A DNA stretch of 64,000 nucleotides, taken from NCBI GenBank assembly GCA_037962975.1, contig CM075672.1, positions 51,964,501 through 52,028,500 on the forward strand, in the 5' to 3' direction. Below, one piece after another: positions 21,646 through 31,977 of this stretch (positions within the stretch are counted from its first letter, which is position 1; each line of letters opens with the position of its first letter). Below the pieces are notes generated by a model. That model did no database searches. It had not been told where the DNA came from and worked only from the letters and a program-made list of their open reading frames with translations. The position numbers and the translations under genes are program-made. The stretch is from Clitoria ternatea. Its lineage: Eukaryota > Streptophyta > Magnoliopsida > Fabales > Fabaceae.

Positions 21646-22695
21646 GTCCCTCTTCCATGTCTAAAACCATAAAGTCAATGGGGAAGTAGAACTTGTCAAC
21701 TTTTACCAGTACATCTTCCATGATACCGTAGGGTCTCTTGAATGATCTATCGGCTAATTGCAGAGTCATTTTTGTTCTCTAAGGATCAAGATCCCCAATT
21801 CGCTTCATCATACTTAGAAGCATTAGATTAATACTAGCCCTTAAGTCTAACAAAGCTTTCCTAATATTTATACCTCCAATGGAGACGGGAATGGTGAAAC
21901 TTCCAGGATCTTTTGACTTTTTTGGCATGTTATATTGCAAAATAACATTACAACCTACTTCAAGTTCAATAATTTCCTCATTATACCTCCTCTTTTTGGT
22001 AAGCAATTCTTTCATAAACTTTACATATGTTGGCATCTGTTCCAATGCCTCAGAAAATATAATGTTTATGTGTAATTGCTTGAAGATTTCAAGGAATCTT
22101 TTGTATTCCTTTTCCTTATCCTTTTTTAATGGTGCATGGTGGATAAGGTAGATCCTTCACTATAGGTGTCTGACCCAAACAGTGATTTTTTTGTTTTTTG
22201 TTTTTTGATTTTTTTGTTTTTCTTTTTCATAATCTTTTTCATCTTTTTCTTCATTTTTTTCTTCATTCTTTTTCATTTTTTCTTTTTCTTCTTTTTTCTC
22301 TTTTTCTTCTTTTTCTTTACAATCATTTCCTACAACTTTACCACTTCTTGTAAAAATAGCCTTCCGTTGTTCTCTTGGATTTTGAGTATTTATAGAAAAA
22401 CCAAAGCTTTTTATGTCGGCTACATCTTTTGCTAACTGTCTCAATTGCATATCCAACGCTTTACGTGCGGCCTCATTTGTTTGAATATATTGTAGTAATT
22501 GTTGGATAGACTCATCTATCCCGGTTAGCTTTGCTATTTGATCAAATTATGGTTGTTGTTGTTTGAATTGATTGTTATGAGGTCTGTTGGAAGGTCCAAC
22601 ATCTTGTTTCCAGCCAAGATTCTAATTCTGCCAACCCTGTGGGTAATTGTTAGGAAAAGAATCACCAAGATTAATAGGAAAGTACCTAAAGGTAT
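21646..22695 (-). pseudogene. Calypso-like gag C-terminus and protease
   Basis: On the minus strand, from 22695: an NYPQGWQN block, QLLQYIQTNEAARKALDMQL and PREQRKAIFTRSGK, then a Lys/Glu-rich tract encoded by the pyrimidine-rich 22195-22320, all typical of Athila Gag ends. Next comes the aspartic protease: PSFTIP-like SFTIPVSIGG and ALLDLRASINLM, where the family usually has D-L-G-A-S; Gly is Arg here, which may abolish activity. RT and integrase are missing: protease is joined directly to env-like sequence at about 21645. Confidence 0.75.
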
Positions 22696-22698
22696 TCT

Positions 22699-23418
22699 TT
22701 GGTGAATCAGGTGTTACTAGTTAAGAAAAAGGATGGCAGCATGCGATTATGTGTTGATTACCGACAATTGAATAAGCTGACCATCAAGAATAAATATCCA
22801 TTGCCCAGGATTGACGATTTAATTGACCAGTTGCGTGGTGCATCAGTCTTTTCTAAGATTGATTTACGATCGGGATACCATCAAATCCGAGTGAAAGCTG
22901 CTGACATTCCTAAGACGGCATTCAGGACCCGGTATGGTCATTATGAATATGTGGTGATGCCGTTCGGAGTGACTAATGCTCCGGCTGTGTTCATGAACTA
23001 TATGAACAACATCTTTCATCCCTATTTGTATCGGTTTGTGGTGGTATTTATTGATGACATATTGATTTATTCGAAGTGTCATGAGGAGCACGAAGAGTAT
23101 CACCGATCGGTACTTCAAGTGTTGAAGGAGAAGCAATTGTTTGCCAAATTGTCTAAGTGTGAATTCTAGATGGACAGGATTCAATTCCTGGGTCATGTTA
23201 TCTCCAATGAACGTGTCTCGGTAAATCCTTCAAAGATTGAAGCTGTGATGAATCGGGAGAGACCTAAGTCGGTCACTGAGGTCAGGAGTTTTATGGGCTT
23301 AGCCGGTTACTATCGAAGATTTATTGAGGGATTCTCCAAAATTGTTTCACCACTGACCAAGCTAACTTGGAAGAATGTTCTTTTTATGTGGTCTTCCGAG
23401 TGTGAAAAGAGTTTTTAA
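22699..23418 (+). pseudogene. T1 reverse transcriptase
   Basis: Motifs in order: KKDGSMRLCVDYRQLN, YPLPRIDDL, FSKIDLRSGYHQIRV, YVVMPFGVTNAPAVF, catalytic FIDDILIYSK and GYYRRFI. The frame is open until a TAG at 23167-23169 (TGG in T2) and again to a TAA at 23416 (CAA in T2). The N-terminal fingers before KKDGS are missing. Confidence 0.9.
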
Positions 23419-23421
23419 GAA

Positions 23422-23860
23422 TTGAAGACCCGACTGACTTCTACCCCTGTATTGGCTTTGCCAAATCTACAGGAAGGCTTTGTAGTTTATTGTGATGCAT
23501 CCAGACTCGGTCTTGGATGTGTGTTGATGCAGAATGGCCTAGTGATAGCCTATGCCTCGCATCAATTGCGACCACACGAACAAAATTATCCGACCCATGA
23601 TTTGGAGTTGGCAGCTGTCGTCTTTGCACTAAAAATTTGGAGGCATTATCTTTATGGCTCTAAATTTTAAGTGTATAGTGACCATAAAAGTCTGAAATAT
23701 TTGTTTGATCAGAAGGAGTTGAATATGAGGCAGAGGAGGTGGATTGAATTCTTGAAAGATTATGATTTCGACTTGAAATACCACCCAGGAAAGGCAAATA
23801 TTGTAGCCGATGCCTTGAGTCAGAAGTCCATTCACATGGCAACGATGATGGTTAAAGAGA
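23422..23860 (+). pseudogene. T1 RNase H domain
   Basis: Blocks VVYCDASRLGLGCVL (Asp), THDLELAAVVFALK (Glu), SDHKSLKYLF (Asp) and KANIVADALS are all present. One TAA at 23668-23670 replaces GAA of T2. Confidence 0.85.
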
Positions 23861-23959
23861 TGGAGTTGCTTGAACAATTCCGAGACATGAGCTTACAAGT
23901 GGATATTTCTTCAGCTGGAAAAGTAACTCTCGGTATATTGAAAATAACAAATGAATTTT

Positions 23960-25096
23960 TGAATCTTATTTATGTACAGCAAAGGTTGAACATCAAAAAC
24001 CGTCCGGTAGTTTACAACCTTTAGAGATTCCCGTGTGGAAGTGGGATGCTATTGCTATGGATTTCGTAATGGGATTACCTAGGACTCGGAGTAGACACGA
24101 TGTTATTTGGGTTATTGTGGACCGATTGACAAAGTTTGCACACTTTTTGTCGATCAATATGAGTTACTCCTTGCCGAGACTAGCACAGTTGTATATTAGT
24201 GAGATAGTCCGACTGCATGGTATTCCATCTTCTATTATGTCAGATAGAGATCCGAGGTTTACTTCACGATTTTAGGGAAGTTTGCATCAGGAATTAGGCT
24301 CGAAGCTCCGATTGAGTTCGACCTATCATCCTGAAACAGATGGGCAGTCTGAGTGAACTATCCAAAGTTTAGAGGACTTGTTGAGGTCCTGTGTGCTAGA
24401 GCATGGAGGTAGTTGGGAGCAATACCTTCCTTTGATCTAATTCACTTATAATAATAGCTATCACAGTAGCATCGGTATGGCTCCATATGAGGCTTTATAT
24501 GGGAGGAAATGCCGAACACCTCTTTGTTGGTTGGAATCAGGTGAGAGCTTAATGTTAGGACCTGAGATTGTGCAGCAAACCTCTGAGCAAATTCAAATGA
24601 TTAAAGATAAAATGAAAGCATCCCAAGATCGTCAGAAGAGTTATTATGATAAACGGACGAAACCAATTGAATTTCAGGTCAGAGACCGAGTCTTTCTGAA
24701 AGTTTCTCCAAGCAAAGGTATTGGGAGAGCATTGAAAAGCAAGAATTGAGCCCAAGGTATATTGGTCCGTATGAAATATTGAAGAGAGTCGGACCTGTAC
24801 CCTATCAGATTGCGTTGCCTTCTTATTTGGCAAATCTGCATAATGTATTTCACGTTTCTCAACTGAAAAAGTACTTGCCGGATCCTACTCATGAAATGCC
24901 GAATGATGATGTTGAAATCTGAGAAAACCTGACCACTATAGCCGAGCCCACTGGTATAGTGGACCGATCGGTAAAACGCTTGAGGAGCAAGGATGTTCAA
25001 TTGGTCAAGGTTGCATGGCAGCATGATCAGTCTATTATACATACTTGGGAACGAGAAGATACTATGAGGCAACAATATCCCGAGTTATTTCATTAA
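23960..25096 (+). pseudogene. T1 integrase, N-terminal zinc region deleted, frameshifted tail
   Basis: A 286-bp deletion at 23980/23981 removes the linker and the HHCC zinc finger. The core keeps all three catalytic residues: AMDFVMGLP (Asp codon 24060-24062), MSDRDPRF and DGQSE, with TAG/TGA stops between. The GPY-like and chromodomain-like tail (TWEREDTMRQQ equivalent) is shifted by a one-base loss in an A-run near 24743. It cannot be active. Confidence 0.85.
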
Positions 25097-25130
25097 GGTA
25101 TGTCTATGTTTAAATTTCAAGGACGAAATT

Positions 25131-25148
25131 TTTGTAGGAGGGGAGAAA
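25131..25148 (+). other. Polypurine tract before LTR A
   Basis: GTAGGAGGGGAGAAA directly precedes the LTR start TGTAACATCC. An identical tract precedes LTR B at 31961-31977. Confidence 0.85.
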
Positions 25149-25194
25149 TGTAACATCCTGAATTTTTGAAAATAATTTATTAAGGATCAGTGAG

Positions 25195-26060
25195 AAATTT
25201 CCGAGTGAAATTTCGAGTGAATATTGTTAGAAATAAGCTATTCCGAGTGAAATGGTAGGATACCAAGTGAAAATAGAAGTAATTCCGAGTAAAAAGGGGG
25301 CTCAGACGTCGAATGAGCACCTTTCGGGCAAAGACGCTCTTAAATTTTATGTTTTCGAGTGAAACATGATCGAGAGAGCTACTTCCGAGTGTAGGAAGTT
25401 AAGATACTTACGAGAGTAAGAAGTTAAGATCCTTCCGAGTGTAAGAAAGTTGAGATATTTCCGAATGTAGGGAAGTTAAGCTGTTTCCGAGTGGAGCATC
25501 TCCAAGTTGTGTGACTTTCTAAGTGAGGAGTCTCCGAGTACGACACTTCCGAGTGGGATGACACCGAGTGAGACGTTTCCAAGTGGGACAACGTCAAGAC
25601 ATTTCTAGTTTCCGAGTGGTGAACCCTTCATTTAATCCGTGCACAGGTGTTTTAAAGAGTTGCTGAGAGCTCGTACTCGGGTTCGTCATAGAGATTGACT
25701 TTGACCCCGAGTGATCCTTTCAAGGGGAAAGATTCTGAGAGAGGACTGAACCTCGATTTCGTGTAATAAATTTGAATGAAAGACTTCCGAGTGACGTAAG
25801 TGAAGGCTTTGACTCAGATAGAAATAAATATAGCCGAATAAGTTATTTCTAAAGGTATTTTCGAGTGATATATTTTCGTGTGGGACATTTCCGAGGAAGA
25901 AAAGCTGAGTGTTTCATGGGATGAAACCATTCCGAATGAATTTCATCCGAGTGAAGGAATTCTGAACGGACAGAAGCTATGTTGAATCCTCTCGGAAAGA
26001 TATGCCCAGTATACTAAAACCGAGTCGGAACATACTGAAACCGAGTCGGAATTAATAATC
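25195..26060. repeat. TTCCGAGTG array in LTR A
   Basis: About 20 copies of CCGAGTG, CGAGTG or one-base variants in 870 bp. A 20-bp direct duplication (ACTGAAACCGAGTCGGAA) lies at about 26020-26055. The corresponding array in LTR B is at 32024-32885. Confidence 0.8.
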
Positions 26061-26159
26061 ACTTCAATTATTGGTGTGTAGATTCTTTTCCAGATTTTGC
26101 TAAGCGGTGGACCCTTTCCATAATCCTATCCTCTTTTATTTTATTATTTTGTTTTGTCC

Positions 26160-26170
26160 TTATATTATAA
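26160..26170 (+). promoter_or_regulatory. Possible TATA element in LTR A
   Basis: TTATATTATAAG lies about 100 bp downstream of the CCGAGTG array and before a pyrimidine-rich leader. The same sequence is in LTR B near 32989. Weak evidence. Confidence 0.35.
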
Positions 26171-27330
26171 GTGCGTATCAGTGCTTACTCCATTCACTTA
26201 TTCAATTCGTTTATACCATTTTCATGAACGAATTATGTCAAATCCTATTATTAGACTAGCTTGGAATCATGTGAGTGTCAAAATCACCTTTAATCTTTCC
26301 TTATCGATAAAAAGAGGAGACCAATCTTCATTCTTCTCTTAATGTGAAACTTGGTAAGAACTTTGAGAAAGGAAGCTGTGGACTGTGCAGAACTGAAGTT
26401 CCAGTCAGAATTTGTGTACTCCTTACTTCCAGAACTAAAGTTTCAGTCGGAAATTGTGTACTGTGGTTGAATATAGCTTGAGGAACTCCTTACTTCCAGG
26501 TAGGGGGAGCGTTACATCTTATATGCATGGTTTATAAACGAATTTAGAATAATATTAAATCCTGAATATGAATATAATATGTGTGATATATCTATGATAT
26601 TTCCGTTTATATGATATTGATGTTGATATGTGATTGATGATGATGAACAAATATATTATGTGGTTTCGAGGATTCCACAAAAGACCTTAGGTGGGACTCA
26701 AGGCAAACCTCTTGAGCGAGGCTCAAGGTTTAGCCCGTGACACTACCGTTGTCGCTGGGAGTGATTATGTCACATGAGAGGGCAAATGGTTTGGTACCAG
26801 TAAAACGGCCGGATCAGCTAAGAGCTGAGTTATGACTCGGGGAGCCAGTGTTGCAACACAAATTAAAAGACTTAATAATGGATCCATTTGATTGAGCATA
26901 TATATTCACTGATATGATATTGAGAGTAATATGATGATTTGATCGGTTAATGTTATGAGGTTTTATGATGTGTTTATGTTTTATATATAGTTATGAATTA
27001 GACTTTTAATCCGATTCAATAACTATCATTTGATATGTTTATGCTCACCCTCTACTATTGTTATTTTTACAATGGACATAGGACCCAACAATGACGTGTG
27101 AGATCACTCAGCCGATTGGAGCATTATGTATTTGTGTATTGTACATAATGCACATAGTTGTTTGTAGTTGTCTTGGCCGGCTCCTGTGTATACCGATTGT
27201 GAAACATTTGTAAACATTAAATGAGCCGGATTATGTAATGCCGACTGCTTTGTTATTTTAATTTGAAAATTCTGTTAAAATTTTCATTTATTTGCAAAAA
27301 ATTTATTTGAAAAATCCGGGTGTTACATTT

Positions 27331-27342
27331 TGGTATTAGAGC
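27331..27342 (+). other. Primer-binding site of T2
   Basis: TGGTATTAGAGC is one base different from the canonical initiator tRNA-Met complement TGGTATCAGAGC. It lies three bases after LTR A. Confidence 0.8.
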
Positions 27343-27507
27343 AGACTTGAAATGGTCCAAGGCCAAGGTTAATCTACTAATGCTATGAATTGAGTGAAAT
27401 CACATCATGGTTGTTGAGTATTATAGTTGAGGAAATCAACTATAAATAAATTGCCTTTGTATCCATGAGAGTTACTAAAGTATAGTAATTATTTTCAGGA
27501 TAAGAAA

Positions 27508-28445
27508 ATGGACTCTCAATGTATGGATGCAATGGCTGCTGCCTTCCAGCGTGTTGCTGATATCTTAGAAAGGTAGAACCAGCATCAACCGACTGACAAT
27601 CAAACTATTTATTGTTTTCTAAAGCGGAAACCGACTGAATTCCATGGAGGATTTTAGCCCGACCAAGCTTATGCCTGGATCCAGAACCTTGAATGGATCT
27701 TTGGCAGTTTGCAGTGCATTGAGGCACAGAAGGTCGAATATGCTGCGTTCATGCTTCAGAAAGAAGCTGAAAACTGGTGGAAAATAGCTAAAGACCGACT
27801 GACAGTTATGGGAACCGAGCTGACTTGGGAGAATTTTAAGGGATGTTTCCTTGAAAAATATTTCCCGAATACTGTTAGAAGCCGAAAGGAATTGGAATTT
27901 ATGGAGCTCAAACAAGGTGATATGAGTGTGGAAGAGTACGCGGCAAAATTCGAGGAACTCTGTTTGTTCTATCCTCCTTTTCAAATTCCGGGTACTAAAG
28001 GCTCAAAATGTATTAAGTTTTAAAGCGGTATGAACCCAAAAATCAAGAAGGCTTTCCGACACCAGGAAATTAGAAGCTTTCCGATTTTGGTTAATAAATG
28101 CTGAATCTATGAGGAAGATGGTAAAGCTTCTACTGGACCGAGCAGTAAGTTGGGTAGTTCTTCGAAGCTACCACCGATCAGTTTTAAGAATCATGGTAAG
28201 TCTGTTAGAGGCGGATCAACCTCTAACTTCCGGGGCTGAGTGAATTCTAGAGGCCGATCGATGAGTCTTCCCAGAGACGTTAAATGTTTTAAATTTGGCG
28301 GTGATCATTTTGCTCGGGATTGTGATAAAGAAGAAGGGGTTATTTACTTCTATTGCAATGAGAAGGGACATATTCGTCCTAACTTTCCTCTTTTCCAACT
28401 TACCGAGTCAAATATTAGTGTAAACCGAGGAGGCTTCCGAGGACG
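27508..28445 (+). pseudogene. T2 gag
   Basis: The ATG at 27508 (MDSQCMDAMAAAFQRV) starts the frame. The capsid domain is clear: KPTEFHGG, QNLEWIFGSLQCIEAQKVEYAAFML, ENWWKIAKDRL, ENFKGCFLEKYFP and KQGDMSVEEYAAKFEEL. Two zinc knuckles follow, both damaged: the first reads CFKFGGDHFARDC (second Cys is Phe) and the second has CNEKGHIRPNF (last Cys is Phe). A Gly/Arg-rich tail follows. At least four stops interrupt it. Gag would form the virus-like particle. Confidence 0.85.
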
Positions 28446-28539
28446 AGGCCATGGAGTCAGAAATAGGGGAGGCAGAGGAAATGGTGGACGTGGCAATAAT
28501 TCTATGATGCCAAGAAATGATCAAGCTGGGGCTTCTAGT

Positions 28540-28899
28540 TCACCAGTTGCAGACCGAGTATATGCCATCACTGTTGAGGAGGCTGCTCAGGCCAATGACC
28601 TTGTTCAAAGTAAGTGTTTACTCGGAAATACTACTCTTAATGTGGTGTTTGATTCGGGTGCAACTCACTCATTTATTTCCAATGATTGTGTGATGCGTAT
28701 GAGATTACCTGTTATTGCTATGAGTCAGCCATTGAGTGTATCTAACCCGACTGGAGTTAAACTATGGACTTCTATGATGTGTGAAAATGTTTCCTTCACT
28801 TTGGATGATAGTAGTTTTATGGCTGACTTGATATGTCTACCTTTGAGAGGTCTTGACATTATCCTCGGTATGGATTGGCTGTCGCCAATAGAGTCCTAG
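28540..28899 (+). pseudogene. T2 aspartic protease
   Basis: VVFDSGATHSFIS carries the catalytic D-S-G at 28651-28659, followed by LPLRGLDIILGMDWL, both classical for Tekay proteases. The frame is open with gag's tail from 28240 and closes at a TAG at 28897-28899, so the link to RT is broken. Confidence 0.85.
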
Positions 28900-28979
28900 T
28901 TGACTGTCAGAATCGGAGGGTGATCTTCCCTAATCAGAAAGTCGATGATCATTAAATCCAAGGTATATCTCAACTATTT

Positions 28980-29860
28980 ATGTTATTTTGTATGACCGAT
29001 GGAAAGAGTGAGTCTAGAATCCAGGATATTCCTGTTGTATATGATTTTTTCGAGTTATTTCCAGAGGATGTACCAGGTATTCCTCCTAATAGAGAAGTCG
29101 AATTCTCTATTGATCTGATTCCTGGAGCCGAGCCAGTCTCTAATGCTCCCTATAGAATGTCCCCTGCTGAGTTAGCAGAACTAAAGAAACAAGTTAACGA
29201 GTTGCTAGATAAACAATTTATCCGACCGAGTGTATCACCGTGGGGTGCTCCGGTGTTACTCGTTAAGAAAAAGGATGGCAGCATGCGATTATGTGTTGAT
29301 TACCGACAATTGAATAAGCTGACCATCAAGAATAAATATCCATTGCCCAGGATTGACGATTTAATTGACCAGTTGCGTGGTGTATCAGTCTTTTCTAAGA
29401 TTGATTTATGATCGGGATACCATCAAATCTGAGTGAAAGCTGCTGACGTTCCTAAGATGGCATTCAGAACTCGGTATGGTCATTATGAATATGTGGTGAT
29501 GCCGTTCGGAGTGACTAATGCTCCGGCTGTGTTCATGAACTATATGAACAACATCTTTCATCCCTATTTGGATCGGTTTATGGTGGTATTTATTGATGAC
29601 ATATTGATTTATTCGAAGTCTCATGAGGAGCACAAAGAGTATCTCTGATCAGTACTTCAAGTGTTGAAGGAGAAGCAATTATTTGCCAAATTGTCTAAGT
29701 GTGAATTCTGGATGGACAGGATTCAATTCCTGGGTCATGTTATCTCCAATGAAGATGTCTCGGTAGATCGTTGAAAGATTGAAGCTGTGATGAATTGGGA
29801 GAGACCTAAGTCGGTCGCCGAGGTCAGGAGTTTTATGGGCTTAGCCGGTTACTATCGGAG
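28980..29860 (+). pseudogene. T2 reverse transcriptase
   Basis: N-terminal VEFSIDLIPGAEPVSNAPYR, then KKDGSMRLCVDYRQLN, FSKIDL, MPFGVTNAPAVF and catalytic FIDDI (Asp codons 29595-29600). Stops at 29409, 29430 and 29646 are TGA where T1 has CGA; the stop at 29773 is TGA where T1 has TCA. Confidence 0.9.
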
Positions 29861-30430
29861 ATTTATTGAGAGATTCTCCAAAATTGTTTTGCCACTGACC
29901 AAGCTAACTCGGAAGAATGTTCCTTTTGTGTGGTCTTCCGAGTGTGAAAAGAGTTTTCAAGAATTGAAGACCCGACTGACTTCTACTCCTGTATTGGCTT
30001 TGCCAAATCTGCAGGAAGGCTTTGTAGTTTATTATGATGCATCCGGACTCGGTCTTGGATGTGTGTTGATGCAAAATGGCCGAGTGATAGCCTATGCCTC
30101 GCATCAATTACGACCACACGAACAAAATTATCCGACCCATGATCTAGAGTTGGTAGCTGTCATCTTTGCACTGAAAATTTGGAGGCATTATCTTTATGGC
30201 TCTAAATTTGAAGTGTATAATGACCATAAAAGTCTAAAATATTTGTTTGATCAGAAGGAGTTGAATATGAGGCAGAGGAGGTGGATTGAATTCTTGAAAG
30301 ATTATGATTTCGACTTGAAATACCACCCGGGAAAGGCAAATGTTGTAGCCGATGCCTTGAGTCAGAAGTTCATTCACATGGCAACGATGATGGTTAAAGA
30401 GATGGAGTTGCTTGAACAATTCCGAGACAT
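29861..30430 (+). pseudogene. T2 RNase H domain
   Basis: Lies in one 289-codon open frame (29787-30656) with FVVYYDASGLGLGCVL, THDLELVAVIFALK, NDHKSLKYLF and KANVVADALSQ. Catalytic Asp/Glu positions are kept. The frame also spans the RT thumb at its start and the integrase linker at its end. Confidence 0.9.
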
Positions 30431-30524
30431 GAGCTTACAAGTGGATATTTCTTCACCCAGAAAAGTAACTCTCGGTACATTGAAAATAGCAAATGAATTT
30501 TTGAAGCTTGTTTATGTACAGCAG

Positions 30525-31925
30525 ATGTCAGATTCCTATTTAGCTAAGATGAAAGAAACTCAGGCTAAAGGCAAAGACCTATCCTTAACCGAGGGTTCTG
30601 ATGGCATTTTCCGAGTGAAAGGTAGAATTTATGTACCTGACTCGAGTGATTTATGATGATTGGTGCTTAATAAGGCACATAGAAGCATGCTGAGTATTCA
30701 TCTGGGGACTACTAAGATGTATCATGATTTGAAATTACATTTTTAGTGGCCCGGAATGAAGAGGGATGTAGTAGACTTCGTGGCTCACTGTATAATTTGT
30801 CAGAAAGCAAAGGTTGAATATCAAAAACCGTCCGGTAGTTTATAACCTTTAGAGATTCCCGTGTGGAAGTGGGATGCTATTGCTATGCATTTCCTAATGG
30901 GATTACCCAGGACTCGGACTGGACACGATGCTATCTGGGTTATTATGGACCGATTGACAAAGTCTACACACTTTTTGCCAATCAATATGAGTTACTCCTT
31001 GCCGAGACTAGCACAGTTGTATATTAGTGAGATAGTCCGATTGCATGGTGTTCCATCTTCTATTGTGTCGGATAGAGATCCGAGGTTTACTTCACGATTT
31101 TGGGGAAGTTTGCATTAGGAATTAGGCTCGAAGCTCCGATTGAGTTCGGCCTATCATCCTCAAACAGATGGGTAGTCCGAGTGAACTATCCAAAGTTTAG
31201 AGGACTTGTTGAGGTCCTGTGTGCTAGAGCATGGAGGTAGTTAGGAGCAATACCTTCCTCTGATCGAATTCACTTATAGTAATAGCTATCACAGTAGCAA
31301 CGGTATGGCTCCATATGAGGCTTTATATGGCAGGAAATGCCAAACACCTCTTTGTTGGTCGGAATCGGGTGAGAGCTTAATGTTAGGACCTGAGATTGTG
31401 TAGCAAACCTCCGAGAAAATTCAAATGATTAAAGATAAAATGAAAGCATCCCAAGATCGTCAGAAGAGTTATTATGATAAACGGACGAAACCGATTGAAT
31501 TTCAGGTCAGAGACCGAGTCTTTCTGAAAGTTCCTCCGAGCAAAGGTATTGGGAGAGCATTGAAAAGTAAGAAATTGAGCCCGAGGTATATTGGTCCGTA
31601 TGAAATATTGAAGAGAGTCAGACCTGTAGCCTATCAGATTGCATTGTCTTCTCATTTGGCAAATCTGCATAATGTATTTCACTTTTCTCAACTGAAAAAG
31701 TACTTGCCGGATCCTACTCATGAAATGCCGAATGATGATGTTGAAATCCGAGAAAACCTGACCACTATAGCCGAGCCCACTAGTTTAGTGGACCGATCGG
31801 TAAAACGCTTGAGGAGCAAGGATATTCAATTGGTCAAGGTTGCATGGCAGCATGATCAGTCTATTATACATACTTGGGAACGAGAAGATACTATGAGGCA
31901 ACAATATGCTGAGTTATTTCGTTAA
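30525..31925 (+). pseudogene. T2 integrase with chromodomain-like C-terminus, broken
   Basis: The HHCC zinc domain is readable (NKAHRSMLSIHLG, then CIICQKAK). In the core the first catalytic position reads AMHF, His instead of the Asp found in T1 (CAT at 30888-30890). The second Asp is intact at SDRDPRF (31071). The Glu block reads DG-stop-SE-stop. The C-terminal 166 codons (31425-31925) are open: KSYYDKRTKPIEFQVRDRVFLKV, RYIGPYEIL, FHFSQLKKYLPD, then a chromodomain-like tail ending TWEREDTMRQQYAELF. This tail marks the chromovirus branch. Confidence 0.9.
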
Positions 31926-31960
31926 GGTATGTTTATGTTTAAATTTCGAGGATGAAATTT

Positions 31961-31977
31961 TTGTAGGAGGGGAGAAA
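31961..31977 (+). other. Polypurine tract of T2
   Basis: TTGTAGGAGGGGAGAAA, directly before LTR B. Confidence 0.85.

Larger units (their letters stand above)
22696..25148 (+). mobile_element. Tekay-like element T1, partial (RT to 3' end)
   Basis: Pol from the start of RT to the integrase C-terminus, followed by a PPT and LTR A, which it shares with T2. T1 is collinear with T2 at an offset of 6542 bp up to 23980 and 6828-6829 bp after. The change comes from a 286-bp deletion. Gag, protease and 5' LTR are missing; the left end abuts Calypso gag sequence at a GGTGTTACT-like junction. Confidence 0.85.
25149..27327 (+). repeat. Tekay LTR A (2179 bp), shared by T1 and T2
   Basis: TGTAACATCC...TGTTACA, with the terminal inverted TGTAACA/TGTTACA. 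It has a PPT on its left (3' LTR of T1) and a PBS on its right (5' LTR of T2). Exactly the same length as LTR B. The dispersed CCGAGTG array fills 25195-26060. Confidence 0.9.

Noticed and set aside
22166..22435. Phe-rich 89-codon plus-strand frame that looks like a membrane protein
   Set aside because: Antisense of the Lys/Glu-rich end of Calypso gag.
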